From Pseudomonas sp. FP2309 (GTDB lineage Bacteria; Pseudomonadota; Gammaproteobacteria; Pseudomonadales; Pseudomonadaceae): DNA of 64,000 bases. The stretch lies in assembly GCF_030687575.1 (NCBI RefSeq), contig NZ_CP117439.1, positions 868,001 through 932,000 on the forward strand, in the 5' to 3' direction. Shown here one piece after another: positions 9,204 through 17,304 of the stretch. The first letter of the stretch is position 1. Every line of letters begins with the position of its first letter. A program made the translations under genes and the position numbers. The notes under the pieces are model-generated. The model did no database searches and was not told where the DNA came from. It saw nothing but the letters and a program-made list of their open reading frames with translations.

Positions 9204-9377
9204 TCATAGCGTCAGGTAACTCAAAAGGCGACTCAGCAGGCCAAGCCCGATCACCACCGTCAGCACCACACCGAGGAGCAGCCAAGGCCTGAAAGGCTTG
9301 CGCTCGACTCGGTTTTGGGAGAGTTGCAGGTACTCTTCGACATGCTGTTGGTCGTCGGGGTTCAGGCGGCTGGTCAT
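9204..9377 (-). CDS. DUF3094-type small membrane protein
   Basis: A 57-residue protein with a polar, acidic N-terminus (MTSRLNPDDQQHVEEYLQ) and one transmembrane helix near the C-terminus (WLLLGVVLTVVIGLGLLSRLL). I chose the ATG at 9377; the open frame runs 13 codons further upstream. The sequence matches the small Pseudomonas family known as DUF3094, whose function is unknown. It lies between ndh and the DUF1780 gene, all on the minus strand. Confidence 0.75.
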   Translation of the reverse strand: MTSRLNPDDQQHVEEYLQLSQNRVERKPFRPWLLLGVVLTVVIGLGLLSRLLSYLTL

Positions 9378-9432
9378 ATAAGGCCTCGTCAGGTAGACGT
9401 TGCAAAAGGGCGCCACGTTACAGTCCGCGGGA

Positions 9433-10062
9433 TCAGAGGCTGATACCCACGTCGAACACTATGCTGCGGCCCAGGTTGTTGCGCAAGAAATCGGGTGCGT
9501 CCGGGTGGGCAAACAGCACCCGCGCAAACGTCGGCCCCACCAGTGACAGCGAGCGCCAGCCCTGACGCAGGTATTCGGTGGGCGGTGGAAAGTGACTGTT
9601 GAGGTCGAGCACTTCGCGCTTGAGGCTGGCGAAGGCGACGATATCCAGTTCGCCCAGGTCCATCCCGCGCTCTTTATAGTTGTGCGCTTTTTTACGCAAG
9701 GTGGGCGCCAGGCGCAGCAGGAACTCATGGGCGGGGATGCGCCGCGGCTTGGCTTCGCGCCGCACCAGTTGGCTAAGGGAGAAGGCATTGCGCCGGCGTA
9801 GCAACTCGTCGCGCCATTCGTCGTTCAGCCGCCGGCCTTCATCCAGCACGAAAAACACCTCGAAACTGGCATCGCGGAACAGCACATCCGGTGGCTCTTG
9901 CCCCGCCGGGTGAAACTCTTCGGCGCGATAAGACACATTCAAGCCCTGTAACAGGCGCTGGCAGACCCAACGCTCACGCTCCCATTTGCGGGCATTGGAC
10001 AGGAACGCGTTGGCTTGTTCGGCCGCTACGGTGAGCAGGCGCAGGTAGTCTGAGTCATCCAT
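9433..10062 (-). CDS. DUF1780 family protein
   Basis: A 209-residue cytoplasmic protein rich in Arg, Glu and Leu. Features seen: a Trp-rich helix (NARKWERERWVCQRLL), an acidic beta-strand core (PDVLFRDASFEVFFVLDE) and a basic segment (RREAKPRRI). The fold of DUF1780 members has been discussed as endonuclease-like, and the acidic strand followed by a conserved ExxR-like region would suit that, but this is inference. I chose the ATG at 10062 (MDDSDYL); upstream codons are open but read as non-coding. It is the first gene of a minus-strand run with DUF3094 and ndh. Confidence 0.75.
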   Translation of the reverse strand: MDDSDYLRLLTVAAEQANAFLSNARKWERERWVCQRLLQGLNVSYRAEEFHPAGQEPPDVLFRDASFEVFFVLDEGRRLNDEWRDELLRRRNAFSLSQLVRREAKPRRIPAHEFLLRLAPTLRKKAHNYKERGMDLGELDIVAFASLKREVLDLNSHFPPPTEYLRQGWRSLSLVGPTFARVLFAHPDAPDFLRNNLGRSIVFDVGISL

Positions 10063-10280
10063 AGCCAGCAGCTTAGCGTTCAAATGTGATGATAAAAACA
10101 GAGGCGGGGGCATTTCCTTCAGTTGCGTGGGATTTTCCACCTGGTTCGCGCTGCTTCATCGGCATTCACGCCGTCACTGAACGACGCTGGCTACCGGCCT
10201 TAGTTGTATAGGGCTTGAAAGGTCGATCACTGCAGTCATACTCACGCCAAGTGAGCGAGCCTTGATCTGAGGAGTGTGTG

Positions 10281-10748
10281 GTGAGGTATTTTGCATTAAT
10301 AGCGCTCAGCGTGTTGCCCCTGTTGGCGCAGGCTGTCGAAGTAGGCGAGCGCGTGGCCCCCTGGACCTTGCTGGATCAGTACGATCAGGCCTACACCTTG
10401 AATGACCAGGCGCAGATCCTGTTGGTCGCCCGTAGCATGGATGCCGCCAAGCAAGTCGACGCAGCATTGCAGGGGCAGCCCAAGGGCTATCTTGAAGCAC
10501 GACATGCGGTGTTCGTTGCGGACATTCAGCGCATGCCCCGATTGGTCGCCACGTTGTTCGCCGTGCCTGCCATGCGGGCTTACAACTACCGGGTGATGCT
10601 GGACCGTGACGCACGTATTGCGCCTCGCTACCCAGGGCCTGTGGATAAAGTGCTGTGGTTGCAACTGGCGAACGGCAAGTTGGTTGGCCAGCGCGAATAC
10701 GGCTCTGCCGCTGACCTGCGCCAGGCGTTGGAGCGGGCGGCGCCGTGA
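10281..10748 (+). CDS. Small exported protein with a thioredoxin-like fold (function unknown)
   Basis: A 155-residue protein with an N-terminal signal peptide (RYFALIALSVLPLLAQA) and then EVGERVAPWTLLDQYDQAYTL, which resembles the start of periplasmic thioredoxin-like (YtfJ/TlpA-type) domains. No CxxC motif is present, so it is not a disulfide oxidoreductase. The GTG at 10281 is preferred over the adjacent GTG at 10278 because it sits 6 nt from GGAG. It overlaps the next gene by 4 nt (GTGA). Confidence 0.65.
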   Translation: MRYFALIALSVLPLLAQAVEVGERVAPWTLLDQYDQAYTLNDQAQILLVARSMDAAKQVDAALQGQPKGYLEARHAVFVADIQRMPRLVATLFAVPAMRAYNYRVMLDRDARIAPRYPGPVDKVLWLQLANGKLVGQREYGSAADLRQALERAAP

Positions 10749-11434
10749 TCAGCGCCGCGGTGCTGGCGCCAATGACGCTTGGCATCGGCTGGCTGTTGTA
10801 TGCGCCAGTGGTGATTTGGGCGATCCTGCGCTCGCCCTGGGTTGAGGTATTTGCCGACCGGCGGCGTCAGCATCTGCTGTTCGGTACGGTGTTCGCGTTG
10901 TTTATGTTGTGGTTGGTGCGGCGCGATTTCGATACCGGCGTTTCCTACCATTTTATTGGCATGACCGCCGTGACCCTGCTGCTGGATTGGCCGCTGGCGA
11001 TCGTCGGCGGTTTTGCTGCCCAGTTGGGGCTGATGTTGCTCGGACGTCAGGACATGGCCGCCCTTGGCATCAACGGTCTGCTGCTAGTCGTGCTGCCGGT
11101 GCTGGTCACCGAGGCCTGCGCACTGCTGGTAGAGCGGGCGCGACCACGCAATCCCTTTGTGTATATCTTCTGTTCCGGTTTTTTTGCCGCCGCGTTGTCG
11201 GCTTTGCTCTGCCTGTTGCTGGGGTTGGGCTTGCTGTGGTTCGACGGGCGTTTTGCCATGCCGCAATGGCTGGAAGACTTCGTCGGCTACCTCTGGCTGA
11301 TCATCTTCCCCGAGGCGTTTATCAACGGCACGGTGATCAGCGCTCTGGTGGTGTTCTGCCCGGAATGGCTGGAGACATTTAACCGTACACGCTACCTCTC
11401 GGCGCCCTGGAAGGACGACGATTCGCAGCCTTGA
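10745..11434 (+). CDS. Energy-coupling factor permease-like membrane protein (CbiM/COG3235-type)
   Basis: A 229-residue protein with about six transmembrane segments. It includes the family signature HFIGMTAVTLLLDWPLAIV and an EAFINGTVISALVVF segment near the end. Members of this group are annotated as substrate-binding subunits of ECF-type metal transporters. The N-terminus starts MISAAVLAP, so the Met-His motif that binds Ni or Co in true CbiM is not visible. It is translationally coupled to the upstream exported protein. No ATPase (CbiO) or CbiQ gene is adjacent. Confidence 0.7.
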   Translation: MISAAVLAPMTLGIGWLLYAPVVIWAILRSPWVEVFADRRRQHLLFGTVFALFMLWLVRRDFDTGVSYHFIGMTAVTLLLDWPLAIVGGFAAQLGLMLLGRQDMAALGINGLLLVVLPVLVTEACALLVERARPRNPFVYIFCSGFFAAALSALLCLLLGLGLLWFDGRFAMPQWLEDFVGYLWLIIFPEAFINGTVISALVVFCPEWLETFNRTRYLSAPWKDDDSQP

Positions 11435-11510
11435 TCCAGATCAAATCCAGTGTGTCGTGGCGAGCCCATGCTGCGCAAAACTAATATGAGTAATGCGAGG
11501 AGCGCGGATC

Positions 11511-11726
11511 ATGAGTGTGTATGAATGGGCACGGCAGGAGCTACGCAGAAGCCAGGATGCGGCACAGGAAATTGGTTTTGACCCTGGCTTGACCCTGCGC
11601 GCGATGCTCAGCGCCGTCGTGCAGCAGAGCAAGGGCGTGCGCAGCTTTGAAGACCTGGCCGACGAGCTGCAATACCTTGCAGAGAACCTCGACGACCAGC
11701 AGGAATATGCCTTTATGCGGCCTTAG
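11511..11726 (+). CDS. Conserved small acidic protein, unknown function
   Basis: A 71-residue protein, mostly helical and acidic toward the C-terminus ([21 protein letters not shown]). An ATG at 11511 has a GAGGAG ribosome site 9 nt upstream; the frame is open six codons further up. No domain was recognised. Its end overlaps yacG by 4 nt in convergent orientation. Confidence 0.6.
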   Translation: MSVYEWARQELRRSQDAAQEIGFDPGLTLRAMLSAVVQQSKGVRSFEDLADELQYLAENLDDQQEYAFMRP

Positions 11727-11923
11727 TGGCGCGGCGGCAGGTCTTCGGAAAACAGCTCGTCTTCAGCATCCGGAGCCACGGGAATTTTATGTTCTTCAGC
11801 GGCCCAGGCACCCAGGTCGATGAGTTTGCAACGGTCCGAGCAGAACGGCCGGTTGAGGTTGTCGGGTTTCCATTCCACGGGTGCACCGCAGGTTGGGCAG
11901 TCGACGGTCAAGGGTTGGCTCAT
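11723..11923 (-). CDS. yacG: DNA gyrase inhibitor YacG
   Basis: A 66-residue zinc-finger protein. The four Cys ligands lie in CPTCG near residues 9-13 and CSDRC near 28-32, the full YacG pattern. YacG binds the GyrB C-terminal domain and blocks DNA binding by gyrase. It is last in the pilC-pilD-coaE-yacG run, with its ATG overlapping the coaE stop. Confidence 0.93.
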   Translation of the reverse strand: MSQPLTVDCPTCGAPVEWKPDNLNRPFCSDRCKLIDLGAWAAEEHKIPVAPDAEDELFSEDLPPRH

Positions 11924-12543
11924 GATCGGCCTCCACGCAAAGTAAGATAAAAGTGGTGCAGTCGCTCGACCTCGCTGTGCAGCCAGCCGAGGTCTTTGTC
12001 GTTGACCAGCACGTCATCGGCATGGTTCAGGCGGTCTTCACGGCTGCATTGGGCGTTGAGAATCGCTTGGACCTGCTGTTCGCTGATGCCGTCGCGCTGC
12101 AGGGTACGCTGTATCTGCAGCGATTGCGGCACATCGATCACCAGAATGCGCTGGGTCATGCTGTACTGGCCGGACTCGATCAGTAACGGCGACACCAGGA
12201 TCGCGTATGGCGAGCGTGCACGCGCCAGATGGCTGCGAATCTCTTCGCCGATCAGTGGGTGCAACAGACCTTCCAGCCATAGGCGCTTTTCGGGGACTTC
12301 AAAGATCAGCTTGCGCAACGCGGCGCGGTCCAACTGGCCGTCAGGCTGCAGCACGCCTGCACCGAAGTGCTCGGCGATGCGCGCAAGTGCCGGTCGGCCC
12401 GGTTCGACCACCCAGCGCGCGGCGTGGTCGGCGTCGACGAGGTCGATGCCCAGGTCGATGAAGTGTTGAGCCGCGGCGCTTTTACCGCTGCCGATGCCGC
12501 CGGTGAGGCCAAGAACCCAAGGTGTTGCAACAGAAGTGGTCAT
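11920..12543 (-). CDS. coaE: Dephospho-CoA kinase CoaE
   Basis: A 207-residue P-loop kinase for the last step of coenzyme A synthesis (dephospho-CoA to CoA). The Walker A motif [11 protein letters not shown] is near residues 12-22, followed by the adenine/CoA-binding region with [13 protein letters not shown] and the LID-region segment RDGISEQQ. It overlaps pilD by 4 nt and yacG by 4 nt; the pilD-coaE-yacG order is conserved in pseudomonads. Confidence 0.95.
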   Translation of the reverse strand: MTTSVATPWVLGLTGGIGSGKSAAAQHFIDLGIDLVDADHAARWVVEPGRPALARIAEHFGAGVLQPDGQLDRAALRKLIFEVPEKRLWLEGLLHPLIGEEIRSHLARARSPYAILVSPLLIESGQYSMTQRILVIDVPQSLQIQRTLQRDGISEQQVQAILNAQCSREDRLNHADDVLVNDKDLGWLHSEVERLHHFYLTLRGGRS

Positions 12544-13406
12544 CTGAAACCGACAGACTGCAAATAGAAGTCGGTTATTTGACCACCCCAGAGCAATGCA
12601 ATCCAGCCGGCAATTGCCAGATACGGCCCAAAGGGCATGGGCGTCGACGCTTGGGCGTTGCGCAGGCGCATCAGGATCAGGCCGATGATCACCCCGACCA
12701 GCGAGGCCATCAACAGTGTCATGGGGACTATCTGCCAGCCACCCCAGGCCCCGAGCAGGGCCAGTAGCTTAAAGTCGCCGTGGCCCATGCCGTCCTTGCC
12801 GGTGATCAGCTTGAAGAGCCAGAAAACGCTCCACAGGCTCATGTATCCAAGCACCGCTCCCCACAGCGCATCGGGCAGTGTCGTCAGTAACCCAAAAGCA
12901 TTGACGATCAGCCCCAGCCATAGCAGCGGTAGCACCAGCACATCCGGCAGCAACTGATGGTCGATATCGATCAAGCTCATTGCCAGCAATCCCCAGCTCA
13001 CCACCAGCACCGCTGCGGCCTGCCAGCCGAAGCCGAAGTGCCAGGCCACCAGTGCCGAGATCAGGCCGCACCCCAGTTCGGTCAATGGGTAGCGCGCACC
13101 AATTGACCCCTGGCAGTGGGCGCAGCGGCCCCTGAGCAGCAGGTAACTGAACACGGGGATATTTTCCCAGGGGCGTATTGCATGCCCACAGTGGGGGCAG
13201 CAGGAGTTCGGGTGCATCAGGTTGTAGGTCGGTCCCAGGGGCTCGGCGGGCAAACCGAGCACTTCATGGGCCTGGGCGCGCCATTCGCGTTCGAGTATTT
13301 TTGGCAAACGCCAGACCAGCACATTGAGAAAGCTGCCGACGATCAGCCCCAGCACTGACGCGATCGCGACAAAGGCCCACGGGTACTCGCTTAACAGCAG
13401 GCTCAA
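12540..13406 (-). CDS. pilD: Type IV prepilin peptidase / N-methyltransferase PilD
   Basis: A 288-residue inner-membrane enzyme that cleaves and N-methylates prepilins and type II pseudopilins. The cysteine-rich N-terminal domain shows CPHCG and CAHC pairs near residues 71-100. The two catalytic aspartates are in [10 protein letters not shown] (about 148) and the GHGDFK motif (about 210). Eight or so hydrophobic helices follow. Because PilD also serves the type II secretion system, it can stay useful even if pilus assembly is lost. The ATG overlaps the pilC stop by 4 nt. Confidence 0.95.
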   Translation of the reverse strand: MSLLLSEYPWAFVAIASVLGLIVGSFLNVLVWRLPKILEREWRAQAHEVLGLPAEPLGPTYNLMHPNSCCPHCGHAIRPWENIPVFSYLLLRGRCAHCQGSIGARYPLTELGCGLISALVAWHFGFGWQAAAVLVVSWGLLAMSLIDIDHQLLPDVLVLPLLWLGLIVNAFGLLTTLPDALWGAVLGYMSLWSVFWLFKLITGKDGMGHGDFKLLALLGAWGGWQIVPMTLLMASLVGVIIGLILMRLRNAQASTPMPFGPYLAIAGWIALLWGGQITDFYLQSVGFR

Positions 13407-14611
13407 AATGCGCTCCCCAGCTGGAACACCGGCAGGTACATGGCGATCACCAGTGCTCCGACAATGCCCCCCAGTATCACCATGATCAACGGCTCCATCA
13501 GGCTGGTGAGGTTGTCGACCAGGTTGTCCACATCGGTTTCATAGTGGTGGGCGACTTTTTCCAGCATGCGTTCCAGCGTGCCCGACTCTTCGCCGATCGC
13601 GGTCATCTGGATCGCCATGCCAGGGAACAGGCCGTTGGCGAGCATGGATTGATTCAACTGCATGCCGGTAGATACATCGCGACGCATACGCTCGATTGCC
13701 TGTTTGAACGGACCGTTTCCCGCCGCACCCGCCACGCAATCCAACGCCTGCACCAATGGGACACCGGCGGCAAAGGTCGTGGAAAGGGTGCGGGCGAAGC
13801 GGGCTACGGCGGATTTTGTCAGCAGTTTGCCTGCCAGCGGCGCTTTCAACAAACCGGCATCCAGCCAATAGCGAAAACCCGGCGAGGTTTGATACGCATG
13901 GCGCAGCCCCACCGTGCCTGTCCCCAGGCCCAGCGCCAATATCCACCAAGCCTGCTGCATAAACGCTGACAGAGCGATGACATGCAAGGTAAACCCTGGC
14001 AGTTCGCCGTTGACCCCGGCGAACAAAGTCTGGAATTGCGGCACCACATGGATCAGCAGCACGGCAGTCACAACGCTGGCGATCACCAGTACAGCAATGG
14101 GGTAGGTCATGGCCTTCTTGATCCGAGCCTTGAGCAGCTCGCTCTTCTCCCGGTGGATCGCCACGCGCTCGAGGAGGGAGTCGAGTGCCCCGGCCTGCTC
14201 GCCGGCAGCGACCAGGTTGCAGTACAAGTCATCGAAATAGCGTGGGTGTTTGCGCAGCGCGACGGCCAGGCTGGTACCGGCGGCGATCTGTTGCTTCAGG
14301 CTTTGCACCAGTTCGCGCGCAGGGCGATTGTCAAAGCCTTCACTGATGATGTCGAAGGCCTGCAAAAGGGCGATCCCCGCTTTGAGCAGCGTGGCCAGTT
14401 GGCGCGTAAACAGGGTGATATCGGCTGATTTGATCGCTGGGCCCAGGCTCGGCAGCACCGGAGATTTTTGGCGCACTCGTCCAGGGCTAATGCCTTGCTG
14501 ACGCAACTGCGCCTTGACCACGGTCGGGTTGTGCCCGGCGGTTTGCCCGGACACCCGGCGTCCTTTGCGGTTGATGCCTTCCCAGGCGTATGTCGTCGAA
14601 GCATTGCTCAT
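13403..14611 (-). CDS. pilC: Type IV pilus inner-membrane platform protein PilC
   Basis: A 402-residue GspF-family protein with two repeated T2SSF domains (about residues 70-195 and 275-395) and three hydrophobic helices. It is the platform that transmits ATPase movement to the growing pilus. The first domain has LFTRQLATLLKAGIALLQAF; the second has RTLSTTFAAGVPLVQALD. I chose the ATG at 14611. In related genomes pilB lies upstream of pilC; here the next upstream gene is pilA in the opposite direction. Confidence 0.95.
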   Translation of the reverse strand: MSNASTTYAWEGINRKGRRVSGQTAGHNPTVVKAQLRQQGISPGRVRQKSPVLPSLGPAIKSADITLFTRQLATLLKAGIALLQAFDIISEGFDNRPARELVQSLKQQIAAGTSLAVALRKHPRYFDDLYCNLVAAGEQAGALDSLLERVAIHREKSELLKARIKKAMTYPIAVLVIASVVTAVLLIHVVPQFQTLFAGVNGELPGFTLHVIALSAFMQQAWWILALGLGTGTVGLRHAYQTSPGFRYWLDAGLLKAPLAGKLLTKSAVARFARTLSTTFAAGVPLVQALDCVAGAAGNGPFKQAIERMRRDVSTGMQLNQSMLANGLFPGMAIQMTAIGEESGTLERMLEKVAHHYETDVDNLVDNLTSLMEPLIMVILGGIVGALVIAMYLPVFQLGSAF

Positions 14612-14813
14612 GTCACAGTTCCGCACACAGGTCGTCGAAGATTTATAGCGTAGTCAGGTGACGGACTCGGGCGCGATGATGTGAGCCGATAAAATGTCAG
14701 AATGTGCGTCTTGCGCGCGATCGACCCCCTGCGGGTGAGTACACTGGCGCCGCTGTACACCACGGGGCGCAGGATGCGCCTTGTCATGAGTTCTATTCTG
14801 GAGAGTGAATGTG
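14612..14813. promoter_or_regulatory. Divergent intergenic region pilC / pilA (pilB absent)
   Basis: The 202 bp between the divergent pilC and pilA starts contain no pilB and no recognisable fragment of it. They must carry the promoters of both genes. I could not identify a convincing sigma-54 site (TGGCAC/TTGC) for pilA. Confidence 0.6.
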
Positions 14814-15227
14814 ATGCGTCAGAAAGGCTTTACCTTGATCGAATTGTTGATCGTCGTGGCAATCATCGGCATTTTGGCCACCATCGGCCTGCCCATGTAC
14901 ACCACGCACCAGGCCAAGGCCAAGTTCACCGCCGGCCTGGCTGAAATCAGCGCCTTGAAGGCGAGCTATGAAGACACGATCAACCAGGGCAGCGTGCCGA
15001 CGCTGGCGTTGATCGGTGGTACCAGCCCCACCGCCAATTGCAAGATCGATGTGACCGGGGATGTGGCCACGGGCGCGGGCGCCATCCGGTGTGAAATCCT
15101 CGACGCACCGGCGCCGGTGCTGGGCAAGACCATCAGCCTGACACGCAGCGCCACCACTGGCTGGACGTGTACCACCAGCGCTGAAGCCAAGTACGTCGGC
15201 AAAGGTTGCGGCGCCGACGGTGCGTAA
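14814..15227 (+). CDS. pilA: Type IV major pilin PilA
   Basis: A 137-residue class IVa prepilin. The short leader MRQKG is cleaved before Phe; the mature N-terminus FTLIELLIVVAIIGILATIG has the required Glu5. Four cysteines are in the globular domain (CKID, RCEI, WTCTT, GKGC), enough for the usual C-terminal disulfide loop plus a second bond. I chose the ATG at 14814, which gives the standard leader; a GTG three codons upstream and another at 14811 are in frame. It is divergent from pilC and is followed after 34 bp by an O-antigen-ligase-type protein. Confidence 0.93.
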   Translation: MRQKGFTLIELLIVVAIIGILATIGLPMYTTHQAKAKFTAGLAEISALKASYEDTINQGSVPTLALIGGTSPTANCKIDVTGDVATGAGAIRCEILDAPAPVLGKTISLTRSATTGWTCTTSAEAKYVGKGCGADGA

Positions 15228-15261
15228 CGGCTGAGCCATCCACAGGGACGCAGAGGGGCCG

Positions 15262-16662
15262 ATGGGGTTATCCGTAGCGCAGCGAGGCGGTGTTTTCCTG
15301 GTAGTCGTGGCGTGCCTGCTCACGGTCGGGATTTGCGCGCCGTTCAGTGGGCACGACCTGCAACGCGTCATGCAGATCGCCATCGCGCTGTGCGCGGTGC
15401 TTTACGCGCTGTCGGTGGCCCCTGCCGAACCCCAGGTGGATCGTGTGACGGCCTGGGGGCTGGCACTGATTGTGGGGCTGGGCCTTGTGTCTTCGGTGCT
15501 GGCCCATCAACCGTTGTGGGCACTTACCGAAGTGGCGCTGTTTGTCAGTTGTGCGGCCATCTCCCTGGCATTTGCCTTGCTCCGTCGGCGGGGAGGCGAG
15601 CCCTTGGATCGAGGCTTGATGCTGATTGTGGCGCTGCTGTGCCTGATCAAATTGATTCAATACCTGTATGCCGGTGCGCTGGCGTTCACCAGTGGCGCAC
15701 GCACGCTGGACCCTGATCTGCTGCTGTCGGGGTTTTCCAACAAGCGTTTCTACGGTCAGTTCCAGACCTTCACCCTGCCGTTGCTGGCGTTGCCCCTGCT
15801 GATGCCGACCGTCTCCCGCACTGTGCGAGCGGCTACCTTCGCGCTGTTGTGCGGGTGGTGGCTGATCGCAATCGGGGGCGGCACGCGCGGTACCTGGCTC
15901 GGCATGGGCGTGGCTGGCGTCGTATTGGCGGTGCTTGGTCCTTGGGGGCGGCGCTGGCTCGGTTGGCAGTTGGCGGCCATGCTGGGCGGGTTGTTGCTGT
16001 ATGGGCTGATATTTACGCTGCTGGCGGATTACCTGGGGATTGAGCTCGCCAACGCTGCCAGTGAACGCCTCACCACCTCGCTGTCGGGGCGCGGCCCGAT
16101 CTGGTGGCAGGCGTGGCATATGCTCGTGGAACGCCCATGGTTGGGTTTCGGGCCGATGCATTTTGCCGATCTTGCCAACAGGATTGCCGCCCATCCCCAT
16201 CAGGCGATGCTGCAGTGGGCCAGCGAATGGGGTGTGCCATCGGCCCTGTGCGTGACGTTTTTGGCGTGGCGTGCCGGCTGGGCCACGGTTGCGGTGTTGC
16301 GCGAGCGGGCGCAGTCCGGCGCGCGCGCAGACCTGTTGCGCTTATGCCTGTTTGCGGGGTTGGTCGGTGCGCTGGTCCAGGCGATGGTCGATGGTGTGAT
16401 CGTGATGCCCAACTCCCAAGTGTGGCTGGCGCTGGTGGTGGGATGGCTGATGGCGCTGCATGTATGGCGCACGCCGGTGACCGCGACGCAACCGTTGGCG
16501 TGGCGCGCATGGACAGGGTTGAGTGTGTTGGCCGTTGGTCTGCTGGTGTACATCGCCCTGCGCGACGTGCCCCATATCAGTCAGGCCCAGCAGCAGTACC
16601 TGAGTGGCGAGAGTCGGCACCTGCAGCCACGCTTCTGGGCCCAGGGCGTCATTGCTCGCTGA
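15262..16662 (+). CDS. O-antigen ligase / pilin glycosyltransferase-type membrane protein
   Basis: A 466-residue polytopic membrane protein with about 11 hydrophobic helices and a Wzy_C-type region (GRGPIWWQAWHMLVERP, then HPHQAMLQWASEWG). In Pseudomonas aeruginosa, genes of this kind (tfpO/pilO) beside pilA transfer O-antigen repeat units to pilin. The position directly after pilA supports the same role here, but the pilin C-terminus lacks the serine used by TfpO, so the acceptor site and even the substrate are uncertain. A GAGGGG Shine-Dalgarno sits upstream of the ATG. Confidence 0.75.
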   Translation: MGLSVAQRGGVFLVVVACLLTVGICAPFSGHDLQRVMQIAIALCAVLYALSVAPAEPQVDRVTAWGLALIVGLGLVSSVLAHQPLWALTEVALFVSCAAISLAFALLRRRGGEPLDRGLMLIVALLCLIKLIQYLYAGALAFTSGARTLDPDLLLSGFSNKRFYGQFQTFTLPLLALPLLMPTVSRTVRAATFALLCGWWLIAIGGGTRGTWLGMGVAGVVLAVLGPWGRRWLGWQLAAMLGGLLLYGLIFTLLADYLGIELANAASERLTTSLSGRGPIWWQAWHMLVERPWLGFGPMHFADLANRIAAHPHQAMLQWASEWGVPSALCVTFLAWRAGWATVAVLRERAQSGARADLLRLCLFAGLVGALVQAMVDGVIVMPNSQVWLALVVGWLMALHVWRTPVTATQPLAWRAWTGLSVLAVGLLVYIALRDVPHISQAQQQYLSGESRHLQPRFWAQGVIAR

Positions 16663-16710
16663 GGCGTGCAAGTTGCCGGACGCCCAATGCGGTGCTAGCT
16701 TTAGCCCACC

Positions 16711-16786
16711 GCCCGTGTAGCTCAGTTGGTAGAGCAGCGCACTCGTAACGCGAAGGTCGCAGGTTCGATTCCTGTCTCGGGCACAA
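16711..16786 (+). tRNA. tRNA-Thr (anticodon CGT), with atypical features
   Basis: The cloverleaf is recognisable: acceptor GCCCGTG/CTCGGGC (with a T6-T67 mismatch), D-arm GCTC/GAGC, anticodon loop CTCGTAA (CGT), T-arm AGGTC GCAGG with TTCGATT. The anticodon stem GCGCA/CGCGA has a G27-A43 and an A31-C39 mismatch. The 3' end reads GCACAA, so the CCA is not encoded and must be added. The tRNA-Thr sits between the pilin cassette and nadC, as in P. aeruginosa. Confidence 0.8.
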
Positions 16787-16934
16787 GGGCAACACTGCTA
16801 CAAATGCAACGTTTTCAGATGATCCCAGAATGGTTCTGAAGGCCAGACGAACCGGCATAGGTGCCTGTTCTTTTGTATCTGCGCAACCTTGATGACCCAG
16901 ATGCATCCCCATTCCTTGATCTAAGAGAACAGAC

Positions 16935-17240
16935 ATGACCACGACTGAAATGACCCAGCAGGCCCGGCACGAAGAAGCGCTCAAGAAGTACCTTGAGGAC
17001 ACGCCGCAGCTTAAAGAAGAGATCAAGGACCTGAGCGCCGATGACCAGCGCGACCAGATCCAGTGGGCATTCGAGGACGAGGCCGAGAGCCAGGGCCTTC
17101 AGCCCTGGGAGCTGACCCTCAAGTACACCTCGACACCTGAGGCGTTCGAAGCGGCACGGCTGGCCCTGCACAAAGAGGCTGCCGAAGTGCTGGGTGTCGA
17201 ATGGGAAGAATACTGCGAGATGAATAACCTGGTCGTTTGA
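16935..17240 (+). CDS. Small acidic conserved protein (DUF6388-like)
   Basis: A 101-residue protein, highly acidic, predicted to be all helical (EALKKYLEDTPQLKEEIKDL). It resembles the small Pseudomonas family DUF6388, but I cannot verify that. No signal peptide, cysteine or metal motif is seen. It is monocistronic between tRNA-Thr and nadC. Confidence 0.65.
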   Translation: MTTTEMTQQARHEEALKKYLEDTPQLKEEIKDLSADDQRDQIQWAFEDEAESQGLQPWELTLKYTSTPEAFEAARLALHKEAAEVLGVEWEEYCEMNNLVV

Positions 17241-17254
17241 TGCGAACGTACCTT

Positions 17255-17285
17255 TGTGGTGAGCGGGACAAGCCCGTTCACCACA
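17255..17285. repeat. REP-like hairpin between the acidic protein and nadC
   Basis: TGTGGTGAGCGGG, a short loop, then CCCGTTCACCACA. This is the type of REP palindrome common in P. fluorescens genomes. It lies between two convergent genes and may also serve as a transcript end. Confidence 0.6.
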
Positions 17286-17304
17286 TAAGCCCGGAATATT
17301 CGGC

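Noticed and set aside
14612..14813. Sigma-54 promoter for pilA
   Set aside because: The best candidate, TGGCGC followed by TGTACA, lacks the TTGC element with correct spacing.
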